Source: HKST-UBA85 sp035654775
GTDB taxonomy: Bacteria; Bacteroidota; Bacteroidia; Flavobacteriales; Flavobacteriaceae
DNA: 64,000 nucleotides
Direction of reading: 5' to 3'
Assembly (NCBI GenBank): GCA_035654775.1
Contig: DASRWB010000032.1
Span: 58,255 to 122,254 of the forward strand
Shown in pieces: positions 1-8,077 of the stretch (its first letter is position 1; every line of letters begins with the position of its first letter). Under the pieces are notes generated by a model. It was given only the letters and a program-made list of their open reading frames with translations, made no database searches and was not told the origin of the DNA. Position numbers and translations under genes: made by a program.

Positions 1-1
1 G

Positions 2-427
2 GAAACCGAACTTGTAAAAGTAGCACACAGTCAAAATGAAGAAGTGTTAGGCCTTGAAACAATAGAAGACCAAATGTCAATTTTTGATGAAATTCCTTAT
101 GAAGAGCAAGTTTCAGAGCTTTTAAAAAGTGTAAAAGACAGCCTGAAAACCGATAAAGAAAACTTCACAAAAATGTTGGAAATCTACAAAAAACAAGACC
201 TAAGCGCTATGGTAAACCTAATTATGGAAGACACCACAGCAACCACAGCCAAATACGCAGACAAACTATTGATTGACAGAAACCAAAAGTGGATTCCCAA
301 AATTATTGAATTTACCAGGAAAAAACCTACTTTTTTTGGAGTTGGTGCCGGTCATTTAGGTGGAGAATTTGGTGTAATTAATCTGTTAAAAGCCAAAGGA
401 TACACCTTAACACCCATTTATAATTAG
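2..427 (+). CDS. TraB/GumN family protein, C-terminal part (cut by window start)
   Basis: The frame is open from the first bases to a TAA at 425-427, so the gene begins upstream of the window. The visible part has the Gly-Leu-Glu-Thr segment followed by a Gln and a hydrophobic or aromatic stretch, and near the end Gly-Val-Gly-Ala-Gly-His-Leu-Gly-Gly, both typical of TraB/GumN (PF01963) proteins. These are often lipoproteins or secreted proteins and may be metal-dependent hydrolases of the Tiki type; their role in Bacteroidetes is not settled. The GTG at 44 is only an internal codon. Family assignment is fairly secure; function is not. Confidence 0.75.
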   Translation, partial: ETELVKVAHSQNEEVLGLETIEDQMSIFDEIPYEEQVSELLKSVKDSLKTDKENFTKMLEIYKKQDLSAMVNLIMEDTTATTAKYADKLLIDRNQKWIPKIIEFTRKKPTFFGVGAGHLGGEFGVINLLKAKGYTLTPIYN

Positions 428-494
428 CATATTTTTTTTAAAAATAGAATCAATAAATCATTTTTTTTTACGTTATTTAATCTAAGTAATACGC

Positions 495-523
495 TTACAT
501 AAAAAGAATATTATTTAACTTTG
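495..523 (+). promoter_or_regulatory. Probable promoter of the deoC operon
   Basis: TAACTTTG at 516-523 matches the Bacteroidetes -7 consensus TAnnTTTG. A weak -33 element (TTA, 495-497) lies 18 bases upstream. It is placed about 57 bases before the deoC ATG in a gene-free stretch that is otherwise only AT-rich. Confidence 0.6.
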
Positions 524-580
524 CAATAAACTAACCCCAAGTTTACTCAAAAAAAGTTTAAAATTTAATTTACTTAACCT

Positions 581-1246
581 ATGAACATTAATCAATACAT
601 AGACCATACGCTTTTAAGACAAGATGCCACAGAAAAAGACATTGTAAATTTATGCAAAGAAGCCATTCAGCATCAATTCTATGCTGTGTGTGTGAATAGT
701 GGCTACGTTAAACTCGCAAAAGAACTTTTAAAAAATTCAAATGTAAAAATATGCAGTGTAGTAGGGTTTCCTTTAGGAGCCAGTTCCACAAATGCAAAAG
801 TTTTTGAAGCCGAGCAAGCCGTAAAAGACGGAGCTCACGAAATAGATATGGTTATGAATATAGGTTTACTTAAAAGTAGAAACTATGTGGCTGTATTAAA
901 AGACATTGCTGATGTAAAATTAGCCATTAAAAGAATTCCTCTGAAAGTAATTATAGAAATAAGCGAATTGTCTAAAAACGAAATTATAAAAGCAAGTGAA
1001 ATTTGCCTGGATGCAAAAGCCGATTTTGTTAAAACCTCAACCGGATTTTCCAAAGGTGGCGCTACACTTACCGCTGTAAGAATTATTAAAAAAACCGTGA
1101 AAGACAATGCCAAAATTAAAGCCTCCGGAGGAATAAAAGACTTTGAAACCGCCATGAAATATATAAACAATGGTGCTGACAGACTGGGAACTTCATCCGG
1201 AATTGCCATTGTAACCAACAAAAAACTATCCCTAGCCGAATATTAA
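581..1246 (+). CDS. deoC: Deoxyribose-phosphate aldolase
   Basis: Cytosolic class I aldolase that splits 2-deoxyribose 5-phosphate into glyceraldehyde 3-phosphate and acetaldehyde, the last step of deoxynucleoside breakdown. The 221-residue protein has the usual DeoC length and its catalytic residues: Asp about 89 (EIDMV), Schiff-base Lys about 151 (FVKTSTGF) and Lys about 180 (KASGGI). It ends in a Tyr, as many DeoC proteins do. Its stop codon directly abuts the ATG of deoD, so the two are almost certainly cotranscribed and coupled. A TAnnTTTG box lies upstream. The start is the first ATG after the promoter. Confidence 0.95.
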   Translation: MNINQYIDHTLLRQDATEKDIVNLCKEAIQHQFYAVCVNSGYVKLAKELLKNSNVKICSVVGFPLGASSTNAKVFEAEQAVKDGAHEIDMVMNIGLLKSRNYVAVLKDIADVKLAIKRIPLKVIIEISELSKNEIIKASEICLDAKADFVKTSTGFSKGGATLTAVRIIKKTVKDNAKIKASGGIKDFETAMKYINNGADRLGTSSGIAIVTNKKLSLAEY

Positions 1247-1945
1247 ATGAGTGTACATATTGCCGCAAAACAAGGAGACATAGCCGAAACCATTTTATTG
1301 CCCGGAGATCCATTAAGAGCCAAATGGATTTCAGAAACTTTTTTAAAAGATACTTTTTGTTTTAACGAAATTAGAGGCATGTATGGCTTTACCGGCATGT
1401 ACAACGGTAAACGTGTTTCTGTTATGGGAACCGGAATGGGTGTTCCCAGTATTTCCATCTATGCTCATGAACTAATAACTGAATACAAGGTTAAAAATCT
1501 TATTCGGGTAGGCAGTTCGGGCTCCTACCAAAAAGATGTAAAAATACGCGACATTGTTTTGGCCATGGCTGCTTCCTCCAATTCAGGAGTTAACGAACTT
1601 CGATTTGGTGGTGCCGACTATGCACCCACTGCAAATTTTGGTCTGTTCATGAAAGCCGTAGAAGCCGCTAAGAAAAAAAACATTCCTATCAAAGCCGGAA
1701 ATGTGTTCACCAGTGATGAATTTTATGCTGATGACTTCGAATCTTATAAAAAATGGTCAAAATTTGGAGTTCTTTGTGTAGAAATGGAAACCGCGGGACT
1801 TTATACCGTTGCGGCAAAACACAATGTAAATGCGCTTACCATCCTAACCATATCCGATTCTCTAGTAACCGGCGAACGCACAACAAGTCAAGAGCGCGAA
1901 ACTACTTTTAAAGAAATGGTAGAAATTGCATTAGAATTAGCCTAA
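1247..1945 (+). CDS. deoD: Purine nucleoside phosphorylase, DeoD type
   Basis: Hexameric-type purine nucleoside phosphorylase: purine (deoxy)nucleoside plus phosphate gives base plus (deoxy)ribose 1-phosphate. The N-terminus has an early His (residue 4) and the phosphate-binding LPGDPLRAK segment near residues 18-26. EMETAGLY and the SDSL segment with the catalytic Asp follow toward the C-terminus, as in E. coli DeoD. At 232 residues it is full length. It starts on the base after the deoC stop. Together the two genes form a short salvage module; no phosphopentomutase or pyrimidine phosphorylase lies next to it. Confidence 0.95.
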   Translation: MSVHIAAKQGDIAETILLPGDPLRAKWISETFLKDTFCFNEIRGMYGFTGMYNGKRVSVMGTGMGVPSISIYAHELITEYKVKNLIRVGSSGSYQKDVKIRDIVLAMAASSNSGVNELRFGGADYAPTANFGLFMKAVEAAKKKNIPIKAGNVFTSDEFYADDFESYKKWSKFGVLCVEMETAGLYTVAAKHNVNALTILTISDSLVTGERTTSQERETTFKEMVEIALELA

Positions 1946-1951
1946 TCAATC

Positions 1952-2461
1952 ATGAAAACTAGAACACTCTTTTGTTTCACTTTTTTATTTTTAGTCACTC
2001 TTTGTTATTCACAAAACACAACAAATAGTACCACAACTTATTTCTTTATACGACATGCAGAAAAAGAAGAAAGTAATACTAAAAACAGTAATCCACACCT
2101 CTCTGAAGAAGGAAAAAAACGCGCCATCAAATGGAGTAACTATTTTACGAACATCAACTTTGATGCCATCTACAGTACAAACTACCATCGTACTATAGAA
2201 ACCGCAAAACCTACAGCACAAAAAAATCAGCTGGCACTTACTTTTTATAACCCGCTTCAAGTAAATGTGGAAACCTTTCTGGAAGAAACTAAAGGAAAGA
2301 CAGTACTTGTCGTAGGTCACAGCAATACCATTCCGCGATTGGTAAACCACATTCTCGGCGAAGAAAAATATCCGGACATAAGCGAAAACAACAACGGAAA
2401 CCTGTATATTCTAACACTAATTGATAATACCGTAAGCGATGTCTTACTCAGCATTAATTAG
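1952..2461 (+). CDS. Secreted histidine phosphatase family protein (phosphoglycerate mutase-like)
   Basis: 169 residues with a signal peptide (about 1-20). The RHAEK motif has the phospho-accepting His at about residue 35, and a second catalytic His lies in VVGHSN at about 123. This is the histidine phosphatase (SixA/PhoE-like) fold, here exported, so it probably acts on phosphoesters in the periplasm. It follows deoD by six bases and is likely in the deo operon, which would fit dephosphorylation before uptake, but that link is inference. Substrate unknown. Confidence 0.8.
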   Translation: MKTRTLFCFTFLFLVTLCYSQNTTNSTTTYFFIRHAEKEESNTKNSNPHLSEEGKKRAIKWSNYFTNINFDAIYSTNYHRTIETAKPTAQKNQLALTFYNPLQVNVETFLEETKGKTVLVVGHSNTIPRLVNHILGEEKYPDISENNNGNLYILTLIDNTVSDVLLSIN

Positions 2462-2474
2462 TTATCTTTAACTC

Positions 2475-2933
2475 ATGCAAAAAACAGTTAACATAAAAAA
2501 TAAAAAAGCAAAATTTGAGTATGAGCTTTTGGATAAATATACTGCCGGAATAGTACTCACCGGCACAGAGATTAAATCCATACGACAAAGCAAAGCCTCT
2601 ATTGCTGAAAGTTTTTGTGAATTTAATGACGCCGGTGAGCTTTTTATTATTAATATGACCATAGAAGAATACGCCTTTGGAAACTACTACAACCACAAAC
2701 CCAAAGCTGAAAGAAAACTTCTTTTAAACAAAAAAGAGCTAAAAAAACTTCAAAAAGACGTACAGGCCAAAGGACTTACTATTGTTCCGCTACTCCTATT
2801 TATTAACGAAAATGGAATAGCAAAACTTAACATAGCCTTAGCAAAAGGAAAAAAACTCTACGACAAACGAGACACCATTAAAGACCGAGATACCAAAAGA
2901 CAACTGGACAGAATTAAAAAATCATTCAGCTAA
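2475..2933 (+). CDS. smpB: SsrA-binding protein SmpB
   Basis: tmRNA partner protein in trans-translation, which rescues stalled ribosomes. It is 152 residues, the family's usual length. It begins with the beta-barrel core (NKKAKFEYELLDKYTAGIVL, GTEIKSIR) and ends in the basic tail KLYDKRDTIKDRD, which enters the ribosomal A-site and mRNA channel. A TATCTTTA box ends only four bases before the ATG, so the gene may also have its own leaderless transcript. The tmRNA gene itself is not recognisable in this window. Confidence 0.95.
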   Translation: MQKTVNIKNKKAKFEYELLDKYTAGIVLTGTEIKSIRQSKASIAESFCEFNDAGELFIINMTIEEYAFGNYYNHKPKAERKLLLNKKELKKLQKDVQAKGLTIVPLLLFINENGIAKLNIALAKGKKLYDKRDTIKDRDTKRQLDRIKKSFS

Positions 2934-2938
2934 AATCC

Positions 2939-3457
2939 ATGAAAAAAAACTTTTTTCTGCTCACTTTTATCAGCACATTTATGCTGTTTTCACAAGAAAA
3001 TCATCCTTATTTAGAAAAAGTAAAAACCCTGGATAGCACACTTACTACGCTTTATGCTGTAATTTCCGGAGATAAAGGCGAAGAACGCAATTGGGACTTA
3101 TTTCATTATCTTTTTCATAAAGAGGCTAAACTAATTCCATCAACCAAAACTAATGAAGGCGTTTATACAGTTCGGTATTTAACCCCTAAAGAATATATTG
3201 AAACTTCCGGAAAATGGCTGGTAGAAAACGGGTTTCATGAAAAAGAAATTTTCAGAAAAACAGACGTTTTTGGAAACATCACACAAGTGTTTAGTACTTA
3301 TGAATCTTATTACAGTAAAAATGACGAAAAACCCTTTATGCGAGGAATAAACAGCATTCAACTTCTCTTTGACGGCATACGCTATTGGGTGATAAATATT
3401 TATTGGACTCAAGAAACACAAGAAAACCCTATTCCTGAAAACTATATAAAACCTTAG
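2939..3457 (+). CDS. Small secreted protein, possibly NTF2/SnoaL-like
   Basis: 172 residues with a signal peptide (about 1-18, ending LFSQ). The mature part has an alternating helix and strand pattern with conserved-looking segments (RNWDLFHYLFHKEAKL, VFSTYESYYSKNDEKPFMRG, GIRYWVINIYW), which recalls NTF2-like domains of the SnoaL type. No catalytic residues can be assigned. It follows smpB by five bases and ends overlapping the convergent pcm gene by four. Function unknown. Confidence 0.6.
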   Translation: MKKNFFLLTFISTFMLFSQENHPYLEKVKTLDSTLTTLYAVISGDKGEERNWDLFHYLFHKEAKLIPSTKTNEGVYTVRYLTPKEYIETSGKWLVENGFHEKEIFRKTDVFGNITQVFSTYESYYSKNDEKPFMRGINSIQLLFDGIRYWVINIYWTQETQENPIPENYIKP

Positions 3458-4095
3458 TTTTTATCCTCTAAAAGCGGAACGAATCTAAATTCGCCAAATT
3501 CATGTTTTTCAAACTCTTTTGGTCCTTTACGAATAAACAAGGTCATGGTTTGTACTGAAGTACCCACCGGAATAACTAACCTTCCACCTATAGCCAGCTG
3601 GCTCAGTAAAGGTTTGGGCACAATTGGCGCTCCGGCAGTTACAATTATAGCATCAAAAGGTGCTTCTTCTTTTAAGCCTTTATAACCATCACCAAAAATT
3701 ATTTTTTTAGGTCTGTAACCCAGTTTTGGTAAAAATTTGCTGGTAATTTTAAACAATTCCTGTTGTCGCTCTATAGTATATACTTTTGCACCTAATTCAC
3801 ATAAAACAGCCGTTTGGTAGCCGCTTCCCGTGCCTATTTCCAACACTTTATCTCCTTTTTTTAGCTGAAGCAACTCGGTTTGAAAAGCTACGGTATAAGG
3901 CTGCGAAATGGTTTGTCCGGCAGCTATAGGAAAGGCTTTATCTTGATATGCATGGTCTAAAAATCCTGAGTCCATAAACAAATGTCTAGGTACTTTTCCG
4001 ATAGCGTGAAGTACGCGTTCATCTGTAATTCCTTTTGCTTTTATTACCTGAACCAATTGCTGGCGTAATCCTTTATGTTTAAATGTATCTTTCAA
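3454..4095 (-). CDS. pcm: Protein-L-isoaspartate O-methyltransferase
   Basis: SAM-dependent repair enzyme that methylates isoaspartyl residues in damaged proteins. It has 213 residues, normal for PCMT. The QPYTVAFQTELL segment precedes the SAM-binding motif VLEIGTGSGYQTAVL (residues about 84-98), with downstream FDAIIVTAGAP and GGRLVIPVG. It is cytosolic, having no signal peptide. It is transcribed alone leftward and converges on the 2939 gene with a four-base overlap. The short leader to the divergent oxidoreductase carries that gene's promoter. Confidence 0.95.
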   Translation of the reverse strand: MKDTFKHKGLRQQLVQVIKAKGITDERVLHAIGKVPRHLFMDSGFLDHAYQDKAFPIAAGQTISQPYTVAFQTELLQLKKGDKVLEIGTGSGYQTAVLCELGAKVYTIERQQELFKITSKFLPKLGYRPKKIIFGDGYKGLKEEAPFDAIIVTAGAPIVPKPLLSQLAIGGRLVIPVGTSVQTMTLFIRKGPKEFEKHEFGEFRFVPLLEDKN

Positions 4096-4235
4096 CCTCT
4101 ATCCGTTTAAAGCCCAAAATTAAATCTAAATGTTTAATTCTAAAATGAAATTTTAAAAACTTATTAAGTCTTTCTCTTTTTAAAAAAAGATATAACTTTA
4201 TAAACCCTATATTCCATTTTCTTAGCCAAAAAAAC

Positions 4236-4243
4236 TATTTTTG
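4236..4243 (+). promoter_or_regulatory. -7 box for the 4260 oxidoreductase gene
   Basis: TATTTTTG fits TAnnTTTG exactly and sits 16 bases before the ATG at 4260. No clear -33 TTG is seen at the expected distance. Confidence 0.5.
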
Positions 4244-4259
4244 TCTAAAACCTAATTTT

Positions 4260-5219
4260 ATGCTAAAAGTTGGAGTTCTGGGTGCCGGTCACTTAGGAAA
4301 AATTCACCTTAGACTCTTAAATCAGTCTGAAAAATATACTCTGGTTGGCTTTTACGATGCCGATAAAAACAACGCAAAAAAAGTAGAAGCCGAATTTGGA
4401 TATTCTTACTTTAATTCCATTGAAAACCTTATAGATGCTGTAGATGTAGTCGATATCGTCACACCTACGCTTTCTCACTACGAATGTGCTAAACAAGCCA
4501 TTTCTAAGGGTAAACATATTTTTATAGAAAAACCGATAACCAATACCGTAGAAGAAGCAGAAACCATACGTACGCTGGTAGCCGAATACGGCGTAAAAGG
4601 TCAGGTAGGTCATGTAGAACGTTTTAATCCGGCTTTTAAAGCGGTAAAACACCAAATAAACAACCCCATGTTTATTGAATCCCACAGGCTGGCAGAGTTT
4701 AATCCCAGAGGCACCGATGTGCCTGTGGTACTGGATTTAATGATTCACGATATAGACATAATTTTAAGTGTGGTAAATGCCAAGGTGAAACACATATCAG
4801 CCAGTGGAGTTTCAGTAATAAGTGACACTCCTGATATTGCCAATGCACGTATAGAATTTACCAACGGCTGTGTAGCAAACCTTACCGCAAGCCGAATTTC
4901 ATTAAAAAATATGCGAAAAACCCGCTTCTTTCAAAAAGACGCTTATATATCGGTCGATTTTCTGGAAAAAAAATGTGAAGTCGTAAAAATGAAGGATGCG
5001 CCTGAAGTTCCCGGAGATTTTGATATGATACTTCAAAATGCCGAAGGTGTAAAAAAACAAATTTATTTTGACAATCCTGAAATACCCGGTAACAATGCTA
5101 TTTTAGAAGAACTCGAAACATTTGCAGACGCTATAAATAACAACACAAAACCTATTGTTACCCTTCATGACGGAACTGAAGCACTTCGAGTAGCAAACAT
5201 GATAATAAATCAATTTTAA
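4260..5219 (+). CDS. Gfo/Idh/MocA family NAD(P)-dependent oxidoreductase
   Basis: 319 residues. The N-terminal Rossmann fold carries GAGHLGKIH (about 8-16), the family EKP motif with its Lys lies at 90-92 (FIEKPIT), and the C-terminal alpha/beta domain contains HDIDIIL. Members oxidise or reduce sugars and related substrates; the substrate here cannot be read from sequence. It is the first gene of a rightward group, 11 bases before a hydroxyacyl-CoA dehydrogenase gene, an arrangement I recall from other flavobacteria. Cytosolic. Confidence 0.9.
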   Translation: MLKVGVLGAGHLGKIHLRLLNQSEKYTLVGFYDADKNNAKKVEAEFGYSYFNSIENLIDAVDVVDIVTPTLSHYECAKQAISKGKHIFIEKPITNTVEEAETIRTLVAEYGVKGQVGHVERFNPAFKAVKHQINNPMFIESHRLAEFNPRGTDVPVVLDLMIHDIDIILSVVNAKVKHISASGVSVISDTPDIANARIEFTNGCVANLTASRISLKNMRKTRFFQKDAYISVDFLEKKCEVVKMKDAPEVPGDFDMILQNAEGVKKQIYFDNPEIPGNNAILEELETFADAINNNTKPIVTLHDGTEALRVANMIINQF

Positions 5220-5230
5220 AATAATACACT

Positions 5231-6118
5231 ATGATAAACATTGCAGTTATAGGAGCCGGAACCATGGGAAACGGCATTGCACATACCTTTGCCCAAAGCG
5301 GTTACAAAGTACAGTTAATAGACATTAATGAAGCTTCATTAAAAAAAGGCTTAGACACCATAGCCAAAAATCTGGACAGAATGGTGCAAAAAGAAAAAAT
5401 TACTGAAAGTGATAAACAACAAACTTTAGCTAATATTACCACGTTTACCAACCTTACTGAAGGTGTAGAATATGCCAGTATAGTAGTAGAAGCAGCTACA
5501 GAAAATGTTGACTTAAAACTTAAAATATTTAAGCAGTTAGATCAAGATTGCCCTGAAGACACGATATTAGCCACCAACACCTCTTCAATTTCTATTACAC
5601 AAATAGCTGCCGTAACCTCAAGACCCGAAGTGGTAATCGGGATGCATTTTATGAATCCTGTGCCTGTAATGAACCTAGTAGAAATCATACGCGGTTACAA
5701 TACCAGTAATGTCGTTACTAAAATCATTATGGAACTGTCCCAAAAACTGGGAAAAACACCCGTTGAAGTAAACGATTATCCCGGATTTGTAGCTAACCGT
5801 ATTTTAATGCCAATGCTTAACGAATCTATAGAAACACTATATAATGGAGTTGCCGGCGTAAAAGAAATAGATACCGTAATGAAACTGGGAATGGCACATC
5901 CCATGGGTCCGTTACAATTGGCTGATTTTATTGGTTTAGATGTATGTCTTTCCATATTAAATGTAATGTACGAAGGCTTTAAAAACCCAAAATATGCTCC
6001 ATGTCCACTACTGGTAAATATGGTAAGAGCCGGAAAACTTGGAGTAAAATCCGGAGAAGGATTTTACGACTATACCAAAAACAAAAAAGCTGAAACCGTA
6101 GCGAGGCAATTTTCTTAG
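5231..6118 (+). CDS. 3-hydroxybutyryl-CoA (3-hydroxyacyl-CoA) dehydrogenase
   Basis: NAD-dependent oxidation of 3-hydroxyacyl-CoA, or the reverse reduction. The 295-residue protein starts with the dinucleotide fold GAGTMGNGIAHTFA (about 8-21) and has the catalytic His at about 139 in GMHFMNPVP. The C-terminal 3HCDH domain includes PGFVANRILMPMLNE and GEGFYDY. It is a stand-alone form, not fused to an enoyl-CoA hydratase. It could serve butanoate metabolism, phenylacetate catabolism or fatty-acid oxidation; the neighbours do not decide which. Confidence 0.92.
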   Translation: MINIAVIGAGTMGNGIAHTFAQSGYKVQLIDINEASLKKGLDTIAKNLDRMVQKEKITESDKQQTLANITTFTNLTEGVEYASIVVEAATENVDLKLKIFKQLDQDCPEDTILATNTSSISITQIAAVTSRPEVVIGMHFMNPVPVMNLVEIIRGYNTSNVVTKIIMELSQKLGKTPVEVNDYPGFVANRILMPMLNESIETLYNGVAGVKEIDTVMKLGMAHPMGPLQLADFIGLDVCLSILNVMYEGFKNPKYAPCPLLVNMVRAGKLGVKSGEGFYDYTKNKKAETVARQFS

Positions 6119-6161
6119 AAACCGATTGCTTTTACAAAAAAGTGTTAATTATCAATAAAAC

Positions 6162-7400
6162 ATGGCGAAAATAGTTCCGTTTAAAGCCGTAAGACCCACG
6201 CGAGACAAAGTTGGTTTGGTCGCAGCACGTTCTTACCAAAGCTACAGTATGGAACAGCGTGAAGCACGACTTAGAGACAACCCATTTTCCTTTTTACATA
6301 TTGTAAATCCGGGATACAAATATGACAAAACCCTAATTGGTGAAGAACGTTATGAATTAGTAAAAAACAGATATCTTGAATTTAAAGAAGAAAATATTTT
6401 TATTCAAGATACAACATCTTGTTTCTACATTTACAAAATTACCGACCGCGATCAGCAAGAGTTTAATGGAATTATTGCTGCAGCCAGCGCCAAAGACTAC
6501 GAAGACAATATTCTGAAAAAACACGAAGAAACCCTAGAATATCGTGAAGTTATTTTTAAAGATTACCTGAAAACCGTTGGTTTTAATGCCGAACCTGTGC
6601 TACTTACCTATCCGGACAATACCGTTATTGCTAAAATAATTGCCAAAGTTCAAAAAGAACGACCCGAATATGAATTTACTACCACATACAGAGATACACA
6701 TTGTTTATGGAAAGTAAATCATCCGCATTTAATAAACCCCATAGCTGCCGAATTTGAAAAAATGGCTACTCTATACATTGCCGACGGTCACCATCGTTGC
6801 GCTTCATCCTATCTTCTGTACAAGGAATTAAAAGCTGAAAGCAAATCCTACACCGGAAAAGAATCTTTTAACCACTTTATGGTCTATGCCATTCCGGAAT
6901 CTGATTTAAAAATTCACGAGTACAACCGAATGGTAAAAGGACTAAACGGACTTTCTAAAGAGGCATTTCTCATTGCCTTGGATGCTTCATTCCGAATAGA
7001 AAACAGAGGTAAATTCCCTTATAAACCATCCAAAAAACATCATTTTAGCATGTATTTAGATGGTGAGTATTATTCTTTGTATCTTAGAAAAACATTATAT
7101 AATTTAGAATCTTCCTTAGATAATTTAGACACTCAAGTGCTTCATAAAACTATTTTAGAACCTATACTAGGCATTACCGATGCACGAAACGATAAACGCA
7201 TTGTTTACGTTAACGGAAAAAATGATGTAATTGATATAAAAAACAGTATTGACAGTGGCGAATTTACCGTAAGTTTTGAATTGCTGCCCATTACCATGCA
7301 AGAAATAAAAAACATAGCAGACGACGGATTTAAGATGCCTCCAAAAAGCACCTATATTGAACCTAAACTACGAAGTGGAATAACCATTTATGAGTTTTAA
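6162..7400 (+). CDS. DUF1015 family protein
   Basis: 412 residues. The family hallmark ADGHHRCASSYLL (His-His about 210-211) is present, together with an N-terminal RPTRDKV region and a C-terminal GEFTVSFELLPITMQEI segment. DUF1015 (PF06245) proteins are widespread cytosolic proteins with a conserved His-rich core suggesting an enzyme; no reaction has been firmly assigned to my knowledge. In many genomes they lie near serine or hydroxyacid metabolism genes. It is followed six bases later by yggS, so probably cotranscribed. Confidence 0.88.
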   Translation: MAKIVPFKAVRPTRDKVGLVAARSYQSYSMEQREARLRDNPFSFLHIVNPGYKYDKTLIGEERYELVKNRYLEFKEENIFIQDTTSCFYIYKITDRDQQEFNGIIAAASAKDYEDNILKKHEETLEYREVIFKDYLKTVGFNAEPVLLTYPDNTVIAKIIAKVQKERPEYEFTTTYRDTHCLWKVNHPHLINPIAAEFEKMATLYIADGHHRCASSYLLYKELKAESKSYTGKESFNHFMVYAIPESDLKIHEYNRMVKGLNGLSKEAFLIALDASFRIENRGKFPYKPSKKHHFSMYLDGEYYSLYLRKTLYNLESSLDNLDTQVLHKTILEPILGITDARNDKRIVYVNGKNDVIDIKNSIDSGEFTVSFELLPITMQEIKNIADDGFKMPPKSTYIEPKLRSGITIYEF

Positions 7401-7405
7401 ATCTT

Positions 7406-8065
7406 ATGATAAAAAATATCCTGCATTCTATAAAATCCTCAATCCCTGATTACGTCACCCTAGTTGCGGTTTCAAAAACAAAACCTCCGGAAGACATTCT
7501 GGAAGCCTACAAAACCGGACACAGAATTTTTGGTGAAAACAAAGTACAAGAATTAGTAGAAAAATACGAAATACTACCAAAAGACATAGAATGGCACATG
7601 ATAGGTCACTTGCAGCGAAACAAAGTGAAGTATATAGCAAGTTTTGTACAGTTAATTCATGGTGTAGACAGCCTAAAACTGCTCAAAGAAATAAACAAAC
7701 AAGCTCAAAAAAATAATAGAATCATTCACTGTTTACTGCAAGTAAAAATTGCTAAAGAAGACAGTAAGTATGGGCTTTCTGCAGCCAATGTGAAATCGCT
7801 ATTGGAATCTCCAGAGGTTTCACAACTGAAAAATATTTATATTGAAGGATTAATGGGAATGGCTACCTTTACTGAAAATGATGAGCAAATAAAAAAAGAA
7901 TTTACCGTATTGGCTTCACTTTTTGACAACTTAAAAGCTATTCATACCAAAAACTGTAAATTAAAAACCCTTTCTATGGGCATGAGTGGTGATTACAAGC
8001 TGGCTATAACCTGCGGAAGCAATATGATTCGGCTGGGAAGTACTATTTTTGGGGAAAGAAACTAA
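7406..8065 (+). CDS. yggS: YggS family pyridoxal phosphate-binding protein (PLP homeostasis)
   Basis: 219 residues. Lys 24 in VAVSKTKP is the PLP-binding residue, and FGENKVQEL, WHMIGHLQRNK and the SMGMSGDY segment are diagnostic of the YggS/PROSC family (single-domain fold III). The protein buffers PLP and affects amino-acid and keto-acid balance. Its TAA at 8063-8065 lies in the same frame as the next gene, so the two ORFs form one open frame broken only by this stop and 12 bases. Confidence 0.93.
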   Translation: MIKNILHSIKSSIPDYVTLVAVSKTKPPEDILEAYKTGHRIFGENKVQELVEKYEILPKDIEWHMIGHLQRNKVKYIASFVQLIHGVDSLKLLKEINKQAQKNNRIIHCLLQVKIAKEDSKYGLSAANVKSLLESPEVSQLKNIYIEGLMGMATFTENDEQIKKEFTVLASLFDNLKAIHTKNCKLKTLSMGMSGDYKLAITCGSNMIRLGSTIFGERN

Positions 8066-8077
8066 AACAAAAAGCAT

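Noticed and set aside
883..1221. 112-codon antisense ORF inside deoC
   Set aside because: Shadow of deoC; no promoter or family resemblance and low-complexity hydrophobic reading.
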